A stretch of 64,000 nucleotides of DNA from Epiperipatus broadwayi (lineage: Eukaryota > Onychophora > Udeonychophora > Euonychophora > Peripatidae). Under the pieces are notes generated by a model, which was given only the letters and a program-made list of their open reading frames with translations, did not search any database and was not told the DNA's origin. Both the position numbers and the translations under genes were made by a program. Location of the stretch: assembly GCA_028023455.1 (NCBI GenBank), contig JAQFVV010006197.1, positions 14,131,254-14,195,253 of the forward strand, read 5' to 3'. Of this stretch, positions 25,392 through 36,069 are shown piece by piece; within the stretch, counting starts at the first letter, position 1; each line of letters starts with the position of its first letter.

Positions 25392-25846
25392 TTTGATTTA
25401 CAAATATTAAACTTACTTCACCCACAACTTTGATACAATCCACTCTAAATAAACACAACAGTGATTATCACTAATCATTTATTAAACTAGTGATTATCTC
25501 TAACCTAAATATGAAATTTAAATCTTAGTTAAATATTAATATATCTGTTTTAATTAAACATACATACATGGAGTATTTCAACTTCATTTTTGTTTTTCTA
25601 TGTGTATCCACACCACCATATTCTTTTTTTAAAACACATGAATGAAGAGATATTAAAAGACAAATGACAGTGAATTATTCCGCGCGTGTGTGTGTGTTTA
25701 ATTTAAAAACATATATATTAATCTTTAACTAAGATTTAAAGTTTAAACCTGTAGTTTAATAAATGATTAACAATAATTGTTATATTTATCTAGAGTGTAT
25801 CATGTCAAAGTTGTGGGTGGAATAAGCTTGACACTTATAAATCAAA
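25392..25846. repeat. fold-back element, ~455 bp
   Basis: The left arm starts TTTGATTTACAAATATTAAA at 25392. The right arm ends at 25846 with its inverse. Mirrored blocks include CACCCACAACTTTGA, CACTCTA(A/G)ATAAA, AATCATTTATTAAACTA, TAAATCTTAGTTAAA and ATTAATATAT. Arms are about 165-180 bp around a spacer of about 120 bp that ends in a CGCGCG(TG)n microsatellite (25681-25698). No coding content. Confidence 0.8.
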
Positions 25847-25922
25847 ATATAATAATTTACAGTCAAAATAAGAATCATAGATCAATTCATAGATCACATG
25901 ACCCTATCTCTTAAGCTTGTAC

Positions 25923-26074
25923 ATTATAAACAGTGAGGATTGCCAATTCCTCTACAAGCTTTATGATAAATGCTTAGCCAGAGCCAGCACTTAAAATATC
26001 TCTTAAGTGCTGGCTCTGGCTAAGCATTTATCATAAAGCTTGTAGAGGAATTGGCAATCCTCACTGTTTATAAT
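25923..26074. repeat. perfect 72-bp inverted repeat with 8-nt loop
   Basis: Positions 25923-25994 are exactly reverse-complementary to 26003-26074, with loop AATATCTC at 25995-26002. I checked all 72 pairs by eye and saw no mismatch. Flanking DNA on the two sides is not palindromic. The left arm and its upstream flank (CACATGACC, then AAGCTTGTA, then CTACAAGCTTTATGATAAAT) follow the same layout as the R modules at 10660-11655, so this is probably a recent inversion-duplication of a related module. RNA of either strand would fold into a long hairpin. Confidence 0.9.
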
Positions 26075-28273
26075 AATTTACTATTGATAAATTATGTACA
26101 TATTATGGAGATGTATGTGAAAGATGGTGACCTGTGCCAATTGATATGTGCTGGATCAGTGCAATGCATCTTGCAAATCATTTATACTTTAATGTGGAGG
26201 TTATTAAGTACATCTATAAAAAAATAATAATTTTGTTTTAAAATCTTACTTATTCTCAAATGATTGTTAAACATTTCTTCTCAAATAATTTGGATATTAT
26301 TTAACAAACCCCATGTTGAAATATCTATAATTAGGGAAAAGCTGGTTAAAAATATAATCATTACTACAATAATGGAATTTATCCATCTTACCTCATAATT
26401 GTCTTTTTTCACCATAAACTTTTATGAACCATTGATACTTTTCTAATAAATTAGAATTTATAATATAGTCAAAGTAGAAGATAATTTTAATCTAGTTGTT
26501 GGCTTTTCAAGTAAGATATTTGATGAGATCAAAGTTAGAAGATCTAATCTGATATAATATCCCTAATTCATTTTTTCTGTTACCATGATATTATCAAAAG
26601 TATTTACCAACATACCGATTTTAAAAATATCTGTGTCTTTTTTATTGCTTTTATTTATTATAAAGAATTACAGAAAATATTAGCATGAATAATTATAATT
26701 AATTAAATAAAAATTTGGTACAAAAATAAAGCAAGCTGTGTAGCAAAAGGAGCAAAAGTTTTTCTCAAAATTCTTAAAAAAAAAAAAGAAAAAAAAGATT
26801 TAACTTAGAAACTTACAAGGCTTGAAGAAAATGGACTTAACGTTTTTTCTCCAGATAATAATGTGCTGCTCTGAACTCTGGCTCTGTAACTTTGATTAGA
26901 TCTAAAAGCATCCGGACTTTGATTAATTAAAAAAATAAAAATGCAAATTACAGTCTTGAAATCTTTTGGGCAATGATTACTGAGTCAGACAAGTCCTTTT
27001 TTATAGTGACAGAATAGCAAAGGCAATGAATTTGAAGTACAAAAATAATGTCCATGAGTATGCAGTTGTTAAAGTGAACTCACAAATTAAATAAATGAAA
27101 AAGGAAACAAGTAGGAAAATCAATGCTATCATAGATACAGATATTAATTCTATCTTATTGATGATAATTAAGACTCCAGCAGAATTAATCAAGAAGATAT
27201 CAGTGAAGCATAGTACCAATTATCAGAAATAGTAAATAATAAAAAGAAGATCAATAGAGGAAAGCCTACTGCTAGAAAATATAAATCTCATCTGTTTTAC
27301 TGAGTTTTGTTTGTAATATGACACTAACTATATATTCAAAGAGAGGCTATGACATGTGTCAAGGTATTTATATGCTAAATAAATTAACAGGCTGTTTAAA
27401 TCTATTTATATATAAACTGCATGTGGAAATCTAGTTCAACGTAAACTCACTAATAGTATGTATAATATGTATTATAAATCCTAGATACATAAAGGATTTA
27501 TTCCTTGTATTTTAGATGTTTAAATATGTATTATGTAAGCTTCCATTAGACATAAGATATTTGATTGCTGTTGTGTGTATATATATATATGATGTGTAAT
27601 TATTAATAAAATAAATTAATTTTCATCTACTTTTTGTCTCCAAGAACAATTTTATAAGTATTACTTCACTTTTAACCATTTAGTGTACCTACTGGTACCA
27701 GATATTTCTTTTTATAAAAAGATTGAAATATTAATTTATAATAATTTTAATCATTAGATATAATTTAGGGAAGATTTTAAATTAAAGTGTGGACTTAATA
27801 GTTATAGTTGTACATCAATTTTTTCACTAATAATGAAAATCATATCACAGAGTGATACTCTTTTGTAGTCGGCTCAGTATTTTGTGTGAATAAACCTAAA
27901 ATGGGTATGATTTTTTATTCATTAACTAATAGATTTTTATTTATTTATTAATTTTGGATGGTTGGTAAATAGAATAGCTACCTGAAAAAATTTCTAATTT
28001 AATTTGAAAAATGTTTAGTTGCGCAAAATGTTTTTAAACTTCATCTAGCTTGAACTGTAGGTCACAAGATGCATGTGAATGCTTTAACCATTACATAAAT
28101 GATGCGTTTACATTTAAATTAGTGATTATATTATAGCTGAGAATTTGGAACTTAATTTTTTAATACATAGTTTGAATAGTTTCTGATATTTAACTCAGAA
28201 AAATTGCTATTTATATAATCAAATCACACAAAATTTTTACATAGTTATGCTTTTTACCAATATTGTAATAAGT
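26075..28273. other. AT-rich DNA, nothing recognised
   Basis: The hydrophobic minus-strand frame at 27001-27219 has no recognisable motif or splice context. A short (AT)n run lies near 27576-27590. Confidence 0.5.
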
Positions 28274-28289
28274 AAGAATATAAGAAGAC

Positions 28290-28393
28290 GTCGATCGTTG
28301 GTGGTCGAGTGGTCAGCACAGCTGCCTTATAAGCAGTTGTCCCGAGTAAGCGGGTTCGCTTCCCGGCCGATGCTCTGACACATGGGGGAAAAA
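28290..28393 (+). mobile_element. tRNA-derived SINE with perfect 16-bp target-site duplication
   Basis: The A box region TGGTCGAGTGG (28302-28312), anticodon arm CTGCCTTATAAGCAG, variable arm CCCGAGTAAGCGGG and B box GGTTCGCTTCC are followed by CGGCCGATGCTCTGACACATG-like sequence and a G5A7 tail. AAGAATATAAGAAGAC occurs at 28274-28289 and again at 28394-28409 with no mismatch. This proves insertion by target-primed reverse transcription and makes this one of the youngest copies in the window. The minus-strand frame at 28254-28457 is a shadow. Confidence 0.95.
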
Positions 28394-28409
28394 AAGAATA
28401 TAAGAAGAC

Positions 28410-29947
28410 AATGTTATCGCAATATTGCAGCAATAATGGAATCACTTTAATGATCATTTCCGCAGCAAAGGTGTGGAAGATCCAAATCCCTAATTCAGTG
28501 AGAATCTTAGATAATCTTGATTTTTATCTGGCGATATTTTGAAGAATGTTTAGTATTTTTAAGACAATAGATATTGCAAAAATTTATATCGGGAAATTAT
28601 AAAACTGTCACCAAAAATGAATTGCTTTTAAACTGAAAATGTTGAAATGTTACTTTTAAATATACAAATATTCAAAAATATGTATACATTTATTCGGCAT
28701 AGTCATAATGTATTTGTATATAAATGTATGTGTGTGTAATATTATTTATAAGATTTTTCTTTAGATTATCTTAAGTTTTTATAACGGTGATATTGATATT
28801 CTGTTTAAAGTTTACTGTTTGCCTTTTTTTTCTCGATTGACTACTGTATTCTATTTCTTAAAACAAGCCTAAATGATTGATATCTTATACTTGGTCATCA
28901 AAATCTTTCTTAACTTGCTTCGCACTTGCTTTCATTTAAAAAGAAAAAAAAGAAATATTTTGTATTTTTTTATATTTTTTAGGGAAGAATTATTTTAGTA
29001 TTACATTCTTTGTTCTATTTTTTTTCATACATAGCGAATTTTAGTAATAAAAAGAACCCATAATTTTTCTTTTGTTACGTGGTAATGAATGTCTTCCTAG
29101 CATAATTTAAGCCATACATGATTTGGTATTATGGTAAATTCTCGACTCAAGGTAAAAGAATCGCAGGCCAGCTCTGTTACTTCCGATGCCTGAATTTCTT
29201 ATGAACTCCCGAGTAATATAAACCATTTAATAATTTTTATTTATATTTCTTAAGAAGTGTAAGAATGATTCTTAAAAAGTTTTGAATATTGTAATTATCC
29301 ATATTTGTAATTGTGATTTTAGTGGGATTTTATAAATATTTCCCAAGACTATTTGATTAAGTTAACCATAGTTAATCTCTTAGGCAGCAATTTTATTATT
29401 CATTCTTATGACTTTTATTTGAATCATTCATCCTCCATTTCAATTTAATGAATGAAATTTTTCTCCTCAATAGTTTTGTAAATTGAGAGCTGTTTTAATA
29501 GCTATAATTTTACTTATTTAGCTAAGATTAACACAATATTATCTAATAAAATATACATCATCTATAATGTGATTCGTGATGAAAGCCATAAACTTAAAAT
29601 TAGATTGGGATTATTGGATAAGACTTTACAGGATAGAAATTTAATAAACATTATCATCCAGTATCTATTATTACTTACTAAAGCTTACAGTAAGTGACAT
29701 AGAGATGATGAAAAAAATATTGGCTATTAAAAATATGATTGAAGAATCATTTATAATTAAACCAAGGATCTATAACATTAGTAACTCAAACATACAAATC
29801 AAAAATTAGACTTATTCAGATGAACTATAAATATTTTAGAATAAATTTTTGATACATTACTTTTATTCCAGTGTGATTTATTCTAAGTTTCAATAATTCT
29901 GGATGGCATTTCCAAATCCCCAAACTACCTTCTGGTTATTTGTCTTC
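28410..29947. other. mostly unrecognised; possible second-family SINE fragment at 29155-29225
   Basis: At 29190-29222 the block TTCTTATGAACTCCCGAGTA resembles the body of the SINE at 21488-21632 (CTTATAAACTCCCAAACAAT). The preceding sequence contains TCGACTCAAGG-like remnants. This is weak. The rest is AT-rich filler. Confidence 0.35.
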
Positions 29948-30045
29948 ATTTTTTTTTATATGTGTCAAAGCATTGATCAGGAAGTGAACCTGGGCCAGTT
30001 GCTTGGAAGGCAGCTATACTAACCGCTAGGCCACCAATGCTTGAC
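29948..30045 (-). mobile_element. tRNA-derived SINE, short-variable-arm form, decayed
   Basis: The minus strand shows GTCAAGCATTGGTGGCCTAG, GCTGCCTTCCAAGCA, a shortened variable arm, a damaged B box (GGTTCACTTCC) and ATCAATGCTTTGACACATAT with an A tail (T run at 29948-29957). It has more substitutions than the 46015 copy, and no clear duplication. Confidence 0.85.
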
Positions 30046-31166
30046 GTACACACTTTTTAGGAATATTTAATTGCATTTACAAAAGAAGTAAGAATCATTA
30101 TTAGATGTGCATATTTAATGCAGTGATTCTTATTGAAGAAAGCCAATATATAGAAACTAATCTATAGAATTGAATGTGTTACTACCATCTAGTATCTATT
30201 GCTTTATAAACTTTAAAGTAAATTACTTTGAAGCACAATAAATTATGAGGAATACTGCTTCTAGTGCAAATTTTGAAAATAAGTTGGTTAATTCATATAC
30301 TGTGTTTAGTATAAAAAATTAATGATTGTTAAAGGAAATTAATCTAACAAATGGATACCACTGAAATTGTAAAGGAAAGTTTAAATAGAACTGGCTATAG
30401 TACTTGATGCTGTGTGTTGCTGTGTTGCATGGAGGAGAGAGACACTGAATAGAAAATACTGGAAATTTTTTTGTAATCTGCTCTTTTGAAGATATTGTAG
30501 ATGATTATACAAAATTATGAAAAGATGAAGATATTATGATAGTCATGCATCTTATTATTTTATAAGGCAATTGGCAAGAGTTTAATTATTTAAATTTTTC
30601 CATTAAAAAGTATGCATTTATAATATTGTAGAAAAAATCATATTAATGAAATATAAAGCAATAAATTATACAACTTCATTAAACACTATAATACTGTAAC
30701 GAGATATATATATATGTGTGTTACATTTAAATTTTAGTACTCAAATTCTTGTTTGTAAATATCTAATACCAAATTAAAAGCACTTAAAAGCACAGACGTT
30801 CAAAATGCACAGATAATGAATTATTAATTTATTAATAAGTTAAATTTAAATATTGAAATAAAATAAGCTTTACAAAATTATAGAATTGAAGCAAAGATTC
30901 TAATCTTTAAATCAAATATAATAAAAACCTTTTAAAAGAAAAATAATAACAAAGAGAGTTTTTAATATTAAAAAAAGAAATAAAAATTACAAACAGATCC
31001 TTAGGGCAAAATGACCAGTAAAAAGATGATTACGAAATAGATAAGAGTCAAGAAATAGAAACAAAAGACCTGCTTTTTCCGCCCAAAGATATAGACACAG
31101 ACCTCAGTGGAAAAATCTACTTAGCCACAAACCCAATGAAACAATGAAATACAGACATGAAATATG
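30046..31166. other. AT-rich DNA, nothing recognised
   Basis: An (AT)-rich run is near 30703-30718. No coding motif was seen. On the minus strand this would be 3' flank of the candidate gene fragment ending at 31167. Confidence 0.45.
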
Positions 31167-31531
31167 TCAGATGGATCTGTGCATTCCAGAGATAAGATGC
31201 CTGAGGACTATAAAAAGAAAAATCCAAAAGAAATAATTAGTTTGAGAATTAGAAAAATTAAAATTTTGAATTCATTCGTCTTTGCTAAAAAGTAAAAAAA
31301 TTTTAAAAAGCTATTGTCGCTGTCACCAAGAATGTAATCAGCTTCATCATGCTTCCTTCGGTTTGGCCGGCCGAAGGCAGCTTTCATCTTCCTGGATCCC
31401 AGGATCGAACTACTGGTGCTGTATGCAGAAATCCTAGTCAAACTTCCTAAATCATTGTCCGCAAGAAAAGGGCCCTTGCGTAAATTAGATTTTCGTCGCG
31501 AAAGAATGAGCATGGACAAAGGAAAGTACAA
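31167..31531 (-). CDS. candidate coding exons of an unrecognised host gene
   Basis: A minus frame from 31531 down to about 31300 encodes a segment with balanced residue use: SRRKSNLRKGPF, then DLGSLTRISAYSTSS, then GSRKMKAAFGRPNRRK and HDEADYIL. Its GC is clearly higher than that of its surroundings, unlike chance frames here. A possible donor (CTTG|GTGACA, last exon base 31327) and a strong acceptor (TTTTTCTTTTTATAG|TCC, exon start 31207) bracket a ~120-nt intron. Joining them keeps the frame and reaches a stop at 31167-31169. The first exon has no clear acceptor, so its 5' end is uncertain (ATG at 31531 or 31513, or an acceptor upstream). The protein is basic and Ser/Arg-rich, and I recognise no domain. 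It could instead be an old repeat relic. Confidence 0.35.
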
Positions 31532-33716
31532 ATTTATAAATGATAAAATGAAATATAAACTCTCTTAAATTTAAAATCTTTGAACTTTATTTATCTTTAA
31601 AATGAACTATAGACTTTCTCTCTTGAGCAAAACCTGAACTTTATTTCTTATTTTTTTTAAATCTTGCAATGTTAAAAAGTCATAGCTAAAGTTTTAAATG
31701 TAATCTCTTAAAATATGTATTGTTTTTTTTTTATTCATGCTTAATATGATCTGTTTGTAATAGGGTAGGGGTTTGCAATTGTAAACTTAAATTTAAAGAT
31801 GAAAACACATATCATTATTTGTGCATTATTGAATTTAAAAGAAAGGAAAAATAGGTCAAATAATATTTGTGGTAAAAATAAGTTCAATATAATGTGTCAT
31901 CTTAAAATGATTTTAAAACCTTAAACTAAATAGGTTTTTTTTTAGGATTCAATTAATAAATTTACTTAAATGTAAGTTGAGTGTGGGTAGCCGCTTATCC
32001 TTGTTTAAATATATGGGTTTTGGCTTCGGACTATTTGTTTTATAGTTGTGTCAATGCTGGTGGAGAGATATATGGATGTTTACATCAATGTAATGTGAAG
32101 TGTGTTAGCACATAAGGGCGATGAGCCCAACTGAATGCATGACCCCAAAAAGGTAGTCATAGCATTGCAATGGATACAGATGTATTTCCTGCACCATTGA
32201 ACCATTCCAGCTCTATGGATTGGGATGATAAGCCAGCAATATAGACCACTCTCCCATCCATACAAAGTGTTATTTTCTTTATTCTATTACATGCATGATT
32301 CTTTCACCAGACAGATGTACATTCCTGTATTGGATGAAGGTCATGTTCTCTCAAATAATATCACGCTGTCAGGTGCATCTTCCTGTCAGTGTAGTTTGAT
32401 GCTAACATGTTCACATTGCATTGGTTGCGAATATATAAGCGAGTGTTGGCATGGTTGTGGACCTTTAGCCTGGAGTCTAGTGCCTTGAAGATCTTTTAAA
32501 GGTGTCGTCTGGGTGGCCTGCCTACGCTTGACATTCTAAGATTAAAAATTAAAGTTAAAAACAAATAAAATAATAATGAAACAACATAAAACATAATTTT
32601 TTTATAGTAATTATTTTTTGAGTTTGTGTGTTATTACTTATATATACGTAAATAAAAAAAATTTTGTGTTATTAGTACTGACAGTAATCTAGTAAGTTTG
32701 TTTTTAATCTTTATTAAAAATATATATTTAAATAAGAATTTATATTTTATAAATCTCTGCGTCTCACTGAGCTAGTGGCATGGGCTGATGGTCGTGATAA
32801 AATATATACGTAAAAGTAGGATTCTTAACAGCACGTATCTGTCTACTATATAAATTTTCTAGGTTCGAATAGCCTAGTGGCACCCTGTACGGCAGATACG
32901 GTAAGACTGCAAAATTTCCGATCCTCCCCGACCGTTATAATACATATATCAGTATAAATTATTGATGCATGTTAAATTGGAAGATTTTTTTTAATAGTCT
33001 TTCATAATCCTAAGGTATTATTTTTTAATATTAAAAAGATGTTAAATGTTGTGCTCTCATTATAGAAAAATACAGTTATTTTTACTGTAGTAATTTAAGT
33101 TTAGATAATTATATATCATTTATTATTTATCTGCCCTGGCCTAGGCTCTTCACTATTTTGATTTATTTTTTAAAGGCATTTGGGATATATAGATATAATG
33201 TGATAAAATCTTAAAAATAAAAGATAGCACAAACTCATTGTAATTTATAAAAAGTACTACTAAAATAGTCACTATATACAAAATAAAATAATAAAATAAA
33301 ATAAAAAGTGAATGAAATACTAAATTCATTATAGAGTTAAACTTGAGGTACACAAGTTAATAGTTTAGAGTCAGTGCAATGTAGTATTATTTATTCTATC
33401 TTTATAGATTTTGAGGGCTTATATTGCTTCATGCTACTATGACCATAAATTTGGTAATAGCTTCATCAACTGCCACTTCTCTTTGAATTTGATATGCAGC
33501 TTTGAAATTTACATTGCAGTCATGTATAATTGACCTAAGTTTATATACTGTCAAAATCTTTACTTTTAGTTGCATATTTTTATTATTATTAAAATGCAGA
33601 CAAAACATTATAAAAATATCTAAATCAGGTCATAGTATTTGCAAAATATGTTTATAATATGTTTAATAATAATTAAAAATAAAATTATTAAAAAATATAG
33701 AAAAATAAATACTTAC
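31532..33716. other. unrecognised; two GC-richer islands
   Basis: The islands at about 31985-32530 and 32760-32945 have more G+C and CpG than their flanks. In the first, plus (32225-32488) and minus (32080-32265) frames overlap and neither has a known motif. The second contains GGTTCGAATAGCC, B-box-like, and TGAGCTAGTGG, A-box-like, but the spacing does not make a tRNA. Both look like unclassified repeats. The remainder is AT-rich. Confidence 0.4.
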
Positions 33717-33739
33717 CTTTAGGCCCCCCATAACATTGT
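33717..33739 (-). CDS. candidate 23-nt micro-exon
   Basis: On the minus strand a T8 tract with GAAG precedes 23 nt that end in CCTAAAG and are followed by GTAAGTA, a consensus donor. One frame reads NVMGGLK with the preceding two bases completing a codon. It lies about 2.2 kb upstream (minus strand) of the candidate exons at 31167-31531 and could belong to the same gene. Micro-exons are real but hard to tell from chance in AT-rich DNA, so this is tentative. Confidence 0.25.
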
Positions 33740-36069
33740 CTTCAAAAAAAATTGGTAAAAAGTTTTATTTTTACCAATGTATTTTTTACATTGAATGCTT
33801 TTCCAGTAACTATCAAAAAAATGAAAAAAAAGACAAAAAAATTCAATCTACTTGATCACAAAGTTATAAAATTTTTATTTTTTATTGTAGAAAAATAAAA
33901 TTTATTTTTCTGGAAGCTAGAGACAAAGATGGAAACAAAGGTGTAAAAAGTGCATACATAGCCTGCATAGATTTCCATTAATCTTAACCTGAACCCAGAT
34001 GTTTATAATTTGAAAATCATTGTCTGCATTATGCGAGCATAAACACAAATTTGTTAAATCAACAAAATATATTTGGTAAATTTAATACTTAGATAATAAT
34101 AAAAATAATTAAAGAAAATTATTAGTTATTTACAGATGAGAAGATTGCAGTACACCTGAAGATATCAACAACAGCAGTAGTCAGTCAGGAGAAAAAAAGC
34201 AAAGAAGCCCTGACAATCCCCATCTTTTATATGTCTATTGACAGATATTAATTAACATCCATGCCCATAAAAAATAATGACCTCTATTGTAAAAAATGTC
34301 AAATAACATGCGGAATTAATTAGTAAAAATTATGTAACTTTGTTCTACTTTTTTTTTTAATTCACATGATCTTAATGATCAAAGTTGAAGAAAAATGTTT
34401 TTGAATTTTATTAATTAATACATTTAATAAAATAAAATAAGATAATAAATAATATTTTATTCTTTTTAAAACAAAATATCACCTTTTCTTTTATTTAAGT
34501 TTATCAGAAATTCTTATTGAAATTTTTAACCCTTTTATTATTGAGTTTAACTAAATATTTATTTTTAAATATTTAATGATTAAAATGAAATATCTTTGCA
34601 ATTAAAACCAAGAACCCAAAATACACATATGGACATGGATTCTCACACACACATGTATACAGGAAATTACTTTTTTCTGAATGAAATCTATCTTAATAAC
34701 CAACCTACATTTCCTTAAACAATTTAATATTTAAATAAAATTAATAAGCTTTATTCAGAGTTACTTTTTTTAAAATTTACTAAATAAAAGAACTTAACCA
34801 GATTATTAATTACTATAAAGACAATTAAATAATTGCATTTTAATACTCATAAACTATCTGTTAATATCGTTAAACTTTAACTATAAAATTAACTCTGTCC
34901 AGCTTTCTTTCTTTCTAAAGTAAACATAAATTAAATAGTAACTTCTGACTTAAAGCATACATCTTTTAATACTAAATTATATCTTTGTAACAGCTTTTAA
35001 TTTATTAGATATTATCCATTATATAATCATAATGAAATAAATAAAGAAAAATATTAATGCCTAAGAGTTAGATAACATACTTTACACAAGAAATGTTATT
35101 ATCTTCTTTCTCTTTATTTATTTATTATTATTATTTTTTAGAATAGCATAAATTCACAAGATGAGGTACTCAGCAAAGACAATGTGCAATAACACTGGAT
35201 CACAATTTATATATATAGAACAGAGCAATTTTAAATATTTGTGAAAAATAGAATTTAAGTAACAGAATGTGAAATAATGTGACAATTATGAAAACATATG
35301 TTAATCCATTAACTAGTTTACATTTTTAATTACAATTTATAATTTTAGTATTTTTTATGCTTAATTATCTTATAATTCCAAATTCTGTTTATTCCTTATT
35401 AATTTATAAACTTCATTTAATTTTTAATTAATTTATAATTAAAATATTTATCATTTAGAAAACTTTTTGCTCCATATATTAATTCAAATAATAATGATAA
35501 TAATAAAAATTATTAGGAGGGAGAAGAAAATAATATTAGTTAATCATTTAGAATGTAAAATTTTGTTTCATGATTTTATTTTTGTATATGTGTATGTGTA
35601 ATTAGCTTAATTTCACATAATTGAGAACTGAATAATTGATTAGACTAGGCTTGAAACACCAATAAGGCTGAAAGTAAAGAAAAAATGGGCAATCACAAAA
35701 GAAGTAGTTTCTGACACAATAATAGATATGCTATTGAAGAATCTAAAAAAGCAAATATGTAATAGGGCATTTTGGAGAAATAATTTATTTTTCAAATCTT
35801 TTAACAGTACAGTTATTCAATATTTATAATTTATATTAAAAAATAAAATTTAGTAAATGTCTGTTCTTTCATTTAAATAATCCTATGAAAGTATTGATTT
35901 TTACAATATATATCTGCAAGTAGTTTGTATAAAACTTGGCATGTGGTTAATAAACAAAATGAGTATTTAGTTGTTTTTTTATTATTAACTAGTAAATATT
36001 TTTGTTTTATAATTAGTACATTGTGGCACAAAAACTTATTAAAGCATCTTTAAAAGTAATTCACAGAAT
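33740..36069. other. AT-rich DNA; one coding-like patch at 34138-34235
   Basis: The patch reads EDINNSSSQSGEKKQRSP in one plus frame and VHLKISTTAVVSQEKKS in another, without a clear donor. On the minus strand it holds a strong pyrimidine tract plus CAG. The strand and the nature are ambiguous. Nothing else is recognised. Confidence 0.4.

Noticed and set aside
28302-28372. A functional tRNA gene
   Set aside because: The box A and B motifs lie inside a SINE with a target-site duplication and 3' tail; similar copies elsewhere show it is a repeat.
32760-32945. tRNA or SINE from TGAGCTAGTGG and GGTTCGAATAGCC
   Set aside because: The two boxes are about 100 bp apart without stem-forming arms, so only a weak resemblance remains.
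34138-34235. Coding-like patch with EDINNSSSQSGEKKQRSP
   Set aside because: No clear donor, two plus frames are equally plausible and the minus strand also carries a good acceptor; too ambiguous to call as a gene.
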